NCBI GenBank assembly: GCA_015501595.1
Contig: JADNRX010000290.1
Coordinates: forward strand, 1 to 64,000
Direction of reading: 5' to 3'
DNA length: 64,000 nt
Source of the DNA: Hymenopellis radicata
Taxonomy: Eukaryota > Basidiomycota > Agaricomycetes > Agaricales > Physalacriaceae
The first letter of the stretch is position 1. Each line of letters starts with the position of its first letter. The translations under genes and the position numbers were made by a program. This document shows, piece by piece, positions 58,039 through 64,000 of this stretch. The notes beneath the pieces are model-generated. The model was not told where the DNA came from. It saw only the letters and a list, made by a program, of their open reading frames with translations, and made no database searches.

Positions 58039-59772
58039 ATGTCGCCGATGTCGACGACGACGGAGCAAGGACTCAATGCGAAGCTGACCGCAGCGTCGCG
58101 CTCGCTATCGGCGTCCTCTCTTCGAGGAAAACTGTCTGAACTGGCGACGACGCCCTTGAAGCCGGTCAAGGACACGCTAAAGGCCCATTTCGAGTGCGTC
58201 TCTGTTTTTTTCCGATGCTGAAAAATGTACTAAAACCCGATGGCAGCTTTGTGCCATCTCAGATACCGACAGAGAGGAGGCTGCAGACATTGGCGGTGAC
58301 GCTGTGGTCGCTGCTGATATGGGGCTCAATCACATTATGGGTGTATTTATGGTCAGGTATGGTCTTCGTGGACAAGACCCACTGGCTGACGCAGGCTTAG
58401 CTCGTACCCGGCACTGTGGCCGCTGCTCCTGGCATATCTAATTTGGATCCACTACATCGACAAGGCTTCCGTACACGGTGCCCGCCCGAGCCCATGGTTC
58501 CGCCGGATATCCTGGTGGAGATACTTTGCAAACTACTATCCCGCATCGTATGTGGATCTAACCTTGCATTGCCCTAATTGACCCCTTTGCAGATTGTTAA
58601 AGGTGGGCCTTGACTTGGATCGCGTAGGACGTCAGTGCTCAAGGAAGATTGCAGGAAGCAGACCTACCCGCCGACCGCAATTATGTCTTTGGGTATCACC
58701 CCCACGGTGAGTATTTGCAAGCCGATTCTAGATGAAAGCTAACAGTAAACTAGGTATTATCGGAATGTACGTTACATTTCGTTTGACTGAAAGTCGATGC
58801 TCACCGACTACAGGGGAGCTTTCGCGACCTTTGCCACTGAAGGTATACTTCTTGTCGACTTCAGATTCCCGAGCTGACTGTTGCAGCGACCGGATTCTCC
58901 AAGGCTTTCCCTGGAATAATTCCCCATCTCCTCACTCTCGCCAGCAACTTCAAGATGCCATTCTATCGCGACGTCGCCCTTGCTCTAGGGGTATCCAGCG
59001 TCAGCAAACGCTCATGCATCAACATCCTTAAAAGTGGTCCTGGCCACTCCATCACCATTGTCGTCGGAGGGGCTGCCGAAAGTCTTAGTGCCCATCCTGG
59101 AACGGCGGATTTAACATTGCGGCGACGGTGGGCCTTGTTCTTCCGACTGTGTACCTCTTTCTGAACGTTCCCACCAATAGACTTGGCTTCATCAAGATTG
59201 CCATTCAGCATGGGCACGTCTTCTAGTGGCGCTTATTCTGAGGTCCCTAACGCAAAATCTATAGAGCTGACCTGGTACCTGTATTCTCGTTCGGTGAAAA
59301 CGACATCTTTCAGCAGATGCCCAATGAACGAGGGACCGCCATCTTTTCCATTCAGAAAAAGTTTCAGTCTGTCTTCGGGTTTACGCTCCCGTTGTTCCAT
59401 GGCCGTGGAATGCTTAATTGTATCTGCTTGCTCCAAGTTTTCCTTCAGTCCCGCTGACGTCCACCATCAGACAGTACTGGTCTGCTGCCTTATAGACGGA
59501 GAATTGTCGTCGTTAGTGAGTGGGTTTTCCTTTCTACATCCCTCGGTATTCATCGGTCTGCAGCTGGACGACCTATCCGTGTAACGAAATACGAAAAGCC
59601 TGATATAGAGGAAGTTCGGAGAATCCAGAACTTATACATTGCTGAATTGACGAGGTGTGTTACGCTCTTATCGACTGTTTTCATCTACTCATCTCGACTA
59701 AATAGAATTTGGGAGACGTACAAGAATGAGTTTGCCAAGGCGCGGAAGAGGGAGCTTAACATTATTGACTGA
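58039..59772 (+). CDS. DGA1: Diacylglycerol O-acyltransferase, DGAT2 family
   Basis: Makes triacylglycerol from diacylglycerol and acyl-CoA at the ER and lipid droplets. It starts MSPMSTTTEQGLNAKLTAAS. Transmembrane segments follow (LAVTLWSLLIWGSITLWVYL; LWPLLLAYLIWIHYID). The active-site block is NYVFGYHPHGIIGMGAFATF (HPHG at about 58693-58707). Later blocks: ATGFSKAFPGIIPHLLTLAS, KMPFYRDVALALGVSSVSKR, SITIVVGGAAESLSAHPGTA, RLGFIKIAIQHG, ADLVPVFSFGENDIFQQMP, GFTLPLFHGRGMLNY and RRIVVVVGRPIRVTKYEKPD. It ends KARKRELNIID. About nine introns, one of which (about 59214-59260) appears to use a GC donor (GCACGT). Intact otherwise. Confidence 0.93.
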
Positions 59773-60416
59773 ATGAATCTGCACAGCTGTGTGCTTCTTG
59801 TAGAGGTGTCGGGTTGTCCTTGCTGTTGAACACTACACGTATGATAGATTCATCGAACGTTTGTTGTCTTGTACATTACCGTTACTTTCCCTTCCAAAGT
59901 TTCATGGTTGTAATATTGCTGCGATTGGTACTCGAAAAATGCATGTATTGTCCCATAATTTAAATAAGTAAGCCTCCTCCTTAGGGCCGCGGAGACTGTC
60001 AAAGTTCCAGTCCATTAGATATATTCTATCGGTATCGTCGATATAAGAATGGCAAGACTGTGTGCGCCACTGCATGCCAAGAAGTGAAATCAGATTCTAT
60101 CTATAGTATGCGTGCGGTACAAAGAAACATGCTGCGAAATGAGCGACTGGAAAGCGGTAAATTAAGTACAGCGAATAACCGGATGATGTTAGATGAGACC
60201 ACGAAAAAGAAAATGAGGAAAGGAGACGCTAAGCGGTATAATAGATGCGCAGGAGGAGATCCTAATAAAGACGCCAGAGTTCGCTCCGTAATACTATGAT
60301 TACACGCTAAAGCTGTGGACGGATAAAGGTCAGACGGGGAGGAGTGATAGTGCGAAAGAAAGGACGTACGTTACAGAAGGCGGAGGTACCATAGCGGCAG
60401 CTCAGACCACGCGAGA
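59773..60416. other. Intergenic region between converging genes
   Basis: The 3' flanks of the DGAT2 and NRPS-like genes. It is A-rich on the plus strand from 60060 to 60300. No gene, repeat or terminator could be supported. Confidence 0.45.
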
Positions 60417-63400
60417 TTACAGTTGGCGGGTGAAGCCCGACCAGGCATTGTCCACGCGTTTGGCTGGCCACCCGACATACACACCGCCCGCTTCGGCGAC
60501 CTCACCCGACGTTAAGAGGGTGTGCTCGCAGAGCATGCTGCTGTCTTCCATAGATGCGCCGGATAGTAAGCGAGAACCAGATCGCAAGGCACAGCTGGCA
60601 GAGAGAGAGATTAGCGGAAGAAGCAGAATGTTAAGAAGAAGCGTACCCATTGCCGATTTTCAAAGGGTTGAGCGCAAAGTTTCCACGAGAGTTGATGTGT
60701 GCCACGACAGAGCAGTTGTCCAGCGCGACCTTGTCGCCGAGCTCGACCAGATCAGGCTCCGTCATGAGACCCGCCTTGCCGCCCGGATAGATCGCGCAGT
60801 TCCGGCCAATCTTCGCACCCAGCGCACGGAAGTACCACACGATGAAGATCGTGCCCGTCAGCGGCGCCAGGACGCCGCCGTTGCCGTAGCCCTTGTACAG
60901 AGGACGCGCGAGCGTCAGGTGCAGCTGCCAGCGCTGGCAGTAGCTGCTCTTGTCCCACTCGTAGCGGCCGGGTCGTCTCCGGCGGATGACAATCCATTTC
61001 GTGAGGATGACCCAGACGAGCGCGATGAGCGCCTGGAGGTTGCACGCCGCGATGAACGCGCCGGCGATCAGCGCGTACACGATCCCGAAGCGGTACCACA
61101 CGTCGTCGAAGAGCCCGTACTGCCCAAAGTGGATGCTGATCTGGCGCAGCGCTTGCGCGCCGGCGACAGCGGAGATGGACCAGTACGCCGCGGAGAGACA
61201 CGCGACGGCGACGTTCACCACGAGGAGTATCGAGTACGGGATGACGAAGAAGTTGGCCTGGCGTTTGTAGAACGCGCGCCCGAACGGTGTCGTGGTGTCG
61301 CTATGGGGATTGGGATCCTTGGTGCCTTTGTTGAAGCAGATAGCCTGGCCGCGATCTAGAGCGTGTTGTGCAGTGAGTGAATTGTTGTGAGGCACGAAGC
61401 GGGGATGAACATACCGCTTCCCATCCAAGTGGACCCGTCTTCGTACCTAGCCCCGCGACTCGTGAGCGTACCTGACCCCAGGACGGTACGTCGCCCGACG
61501 GTGACCCCAGGGAGGATGACAACTCGGTCAGCAATCATAGCTAGGATACGGGCGAAATTGTCAGTCACCAGACGGCGAAGAATAGAGTTACAAACGGCAT
61601 ACCTCCATCTTTCACAACAACCTTTTGAGTTCCAAGGCAATCAGTCGTGAAGACCTCTGAGCGAGATCCAAACACGACGTCGTTGCCAATCTCCAGCAGC
61701 TCGGGGTCGAGGCAGTAGATACCCGAACCGGGCCAATAGACGCGCTGCCCGATCTTCGCTCCCATGATTCGGTAGACGATGGACACGGCTTCGTAATGTG
61801 TACCCAGGATGGAGAATGATCGCTTCAAGTTGTCTTGAGAGAGCAGCGTACCGTTGATATAGCGGCGGAGGAGTGTCCCTTGTCCTTGATCAGCAGCAAG
61901 CCTGACCTTGCTCAAGCCAAGCATGCGCTTGACGATAAGCGACAACATAAGGTGGAGGAGGGGAGTGAGCACTGCGCGCGCCATTCGGGAGACGGCATGG
62001 TAGAAGACACGCTCGGGCAGAGCAAACCAGAAGATGACGGCGACGAGAGAGTTCGAGTTGGGAGGAATGAACTCGGTCTGGTAGAGCATCAGCCAGATAG
62101 CGGCAAACCATGGGACATCTAGAAGAAGGGATGAGTAATAACATCATCAGAGCTTTGAATTGCACGTACAAGATGCCAGCTCGACGAGGAAGATGATAGG
62201 GAAGGCGATGAACAGCTTCAAGAAAAAGTTGGGCTCGCGGATACCGGTGCGGTTGTACTGCGCATACTCCGGCGGGGACGGGTTCTCCAAGGACGAAGCA
62301 TGAGGTCCGTAGACCGTGCCTTCTGGGATATAAGAGCCAGGCGATAACTGGGTATATGTGTTGACCACCGCGTTTTTGGCGACAACAATGTCATCAAGGC
62401 GGAAGAACCCATCGCGCTCCACGCAGAAGCCGCGGACGAGCGCGTTGTCGATCCGGCAGCCGTCGTCGAGACGGATGAGATCGTACTCGCCGAGCTTGAC
62501 CTTTTTGGAGATGGAGACGTTCTTGCCAATCTTCGCGCCGAGCAGGCGGTAGTACAGCTTCTCGAGCGAGGGATGCATGGAGAAGATACCGCGGCCGGCG
62601 GTCCGGAGACTTTGGTTCACAATCCACCATCGCAGGTAGTAGACGGACCAACTAGGAATAAGAACAAAATATTTTAGTGTGATTTCCCACAAAGGTGTAA
62701 GGAGACCTTACAATCTGTATGTCCCTGGTTTGTACTTGCCAATCACGATCCATTTGAAGAGTATAGCGGTTATGGGCGCGATTATTCTGACTCCTAGACG
62801 AGCGGCGCAAATGGAGGCCAAGAGAGCGCCAAGACGCTGTTCGAAACTGTCGTCGATCAAAGGAGCCATGTACGACATACAATACAACAAGAGGGCCCTA
62901 CATCAAACTGTCAGAAATGGAATGGATCGGAGTGGTGAGACCTACATGTTGCCGCGGTCTTCAAGGGATAGAAGAAGATGAACGGTATCACCTGTACGAG
63001 CAGGGATAACGGGTGCGCCGAGCCACGGATTTAGACGATGTAGCAGATTCGTCTTGCCAATCAAAGTTGAGCGTCGCATCAGAAGGCGTGTTGGGCTCGT
63101 CGTAAGTCTCTTCTTTGACAGAGAGGCTGCGCTCCTGAGCTTCGATGAGGGATACGATACCCGCGACGGTGCTATTGGTGAAGATGGCAGAGACGGGTAC
63201 ACTGACATTGCACCGCTTGCGAATGTGGTATGACAGCTTTCCGAGTAACAGGGAGTTACCGCCGAGTAAGAAAAAGTCCGAGTCCAAGTTGACCATTCCC
63301 GGTTCGATGGAAAGCAGATCAGAAATGATGTCACGAACCACCAGCGCGTTGCTCGACATGGCTGACTCGTTCGCCTGCTGGATCTCGCGTTCCATGGCAG

Positions 63401-64000
63401 CGAAGTCGATGTAACCAGCGCCATTCCTGACCAGAGGTTTGGTCAACACGTGTAGAGGCTCCGGTAAGTTGTAGCCTGGAAGAATACTGCTTATGGACAT
63501 CTTGAGGACAGAGGCGTCGGGTGTAGCGGAAGAAGCCATCGTAACGAAGGCCTCTGGACTACCATCCTGTCGAAGACGTACTGCAACCTCAGCGACACCC
63601 AGAGTCGAGAGCAGCGTGTGTTCGAGCGCGCGGATATCAACGGCCACCCGTTGGCATGCAATAGGCTCAGACAGTGCAGCCAGAGGATGGGGAACCTCGG
63701 CCTCGAAATGGCGCTGTGAGATGGGCACGCTGTCGCTCATGACACCTAGACCATAACGCGTGGCCAGCTTGATCCGAAGAGGCTTTCCAGCACTGCACGA
63801 AAAATTAAATCTCGGAAACGCAATTAATACAGAATACGAACCTGTTCTTGGGAAGATCCCTCATGTACACGATGGCGTAGGGCCATTTCGATGGATGCAG
63901 ATTGTCCCTTTTGGAAATGTTTCGTGAGCGTGTGGTGGGAGTGGAGAAAACAATTAAGCGCGCACTTTAACAAATCGTGGAGCTGGGTGAGTCCGAGACG
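60417..64000 (-). CDS. NRPS-like protein, 3' part: carrier domain plus Pls-type terminal region (partial)
   Basis: The gene enters from the right edge. The first residues in view (KPLRIKLATRYGLGV) are the end of an adenylation domain, with a linker (HPLAALSEPIACQRVAVDIR) and a C-terminal adenylation-like fold (AVRLRQDGSPEAFVTMASSA). A carrier domain follows with the phosphopantetheine site in DSDFFLLGGNSLLLGKLSYH. After that come repeated blocks of membrane helices and left-handed beta-helix (hexapeptide) segments: YYRLLGAKIGKNVSISKKVK, YRIMGAKIGQRVYWPGSGIY, VILPGVTVGRRTVLGSGTLT and WYFRALGAKIGRNCAIYPGG, like the terminal region of epsilon-poly-lysine synthase (Pls). The last exon ends VYVGWPAKRVDNAWSGFTRQ. 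About nine introns. This architecture (A-T-Pls) occurs in basidiomycete NRPS-like proteins of unknown product. Confidence 0.88.

Noticed and set aside
60430..61359. A 309-codon plus-strand open frame
   Set aside because: It is antisense to the conserved Pls-type region of the NRPS-like gene, is extremely Arg/Asp/Val-rich, and starts at the same place where the real gene ends. It is a GC-driven shadow.

Overview
The window is nuclear DNA from a filamentous basidiomycete, most likely a wood- or litter-decay mushroom of the Agaricomycetes. The genes are dense and cut by many 45-60 bp GT-AG introns. Several families are typical of that class: a DUF6534 membrane protein, a KDZ (Kyakuja-Dileera-Zisupton) transposase, fungal GH71, GH16 and PL4 enzymes, a Xi-class glutathionyl-hydroquinone reductase, and an NRPS-like protein with a Pls-type terminal region. 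All gene models here were spliced by eye, so exon limits are approximate unless a splice site is described.

Layout. 0-15.8 kb is mostly host sequence: a poorly defined hypothetical gene, a secreted GH71 alpha-1,3-glucanase, a small hypothetical gene, the proteasome beta-2 subunit (PUP1) diverging from an aldehyde dehydrogenase across an 85 bp shared promoter, a GH16 beta-glucanase-like protein, PMP3, a DUF6534 seven-helix-type protein whose last exon is tandemly duplicated, and a damaged short-chain dehydrogenase. 15.84-29.88 kb is, by my reading, one complete ~14.0 kb DNA transposon. It has ~60 bp terminal inverted repeats, a CxC2-type KDZ transposase on the minus strand and five further genes: a Cys-pair protein, a Ser/Pro-rich protein, an AT-hook protein, a protein with a long Ala-Pro-Val repeat and an RNase H1-N/viroplasmin-like C-terminus, and a large protein. 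30-34.3 kb returns to host genes (glutathionyl-hydroquinone reductase; PL4 rhamnogalacturonan lyase with an abnormal 5' end).

34.4-52.7 kb is a second repeat-rich zone. It holds two uncharacterised plus-strand genes, a small minus-strand gene, two copies of a TA-flanked MITE family, and a mosaic of fragments from unrelated housekeeping genes (topoisomerase II, S-adenosylhomocysteine hydrolase, an EST1/SMG-type protein, GH31 glucosidase II alpha), all on one strand. It ends with a gene whose C-terminus resembles a 2-oxoglutarate/Fe(II) dioxygenase and a converging integrase-type (IS3EU-like) DDE transposase. 53-64 kb is host sequence again: a C2H2 protein, RNA polymerase III subunit RPC11, a SPRY protein, tubulin cofactor B (ALF1), a DGAT2 acyltransferase, and the 3' part of the NRPS-like gene, which runs off the right edge.

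Most interesting are the 14 kb KDZ transposon with cargo, the captured-exon mosaic at 42.8-46.6 kb with a MITE inside one fragment, and the candidate dioxygenase beside a transposase. No CRISPR arrays, rRNA or convincing tRNA genes were seen.
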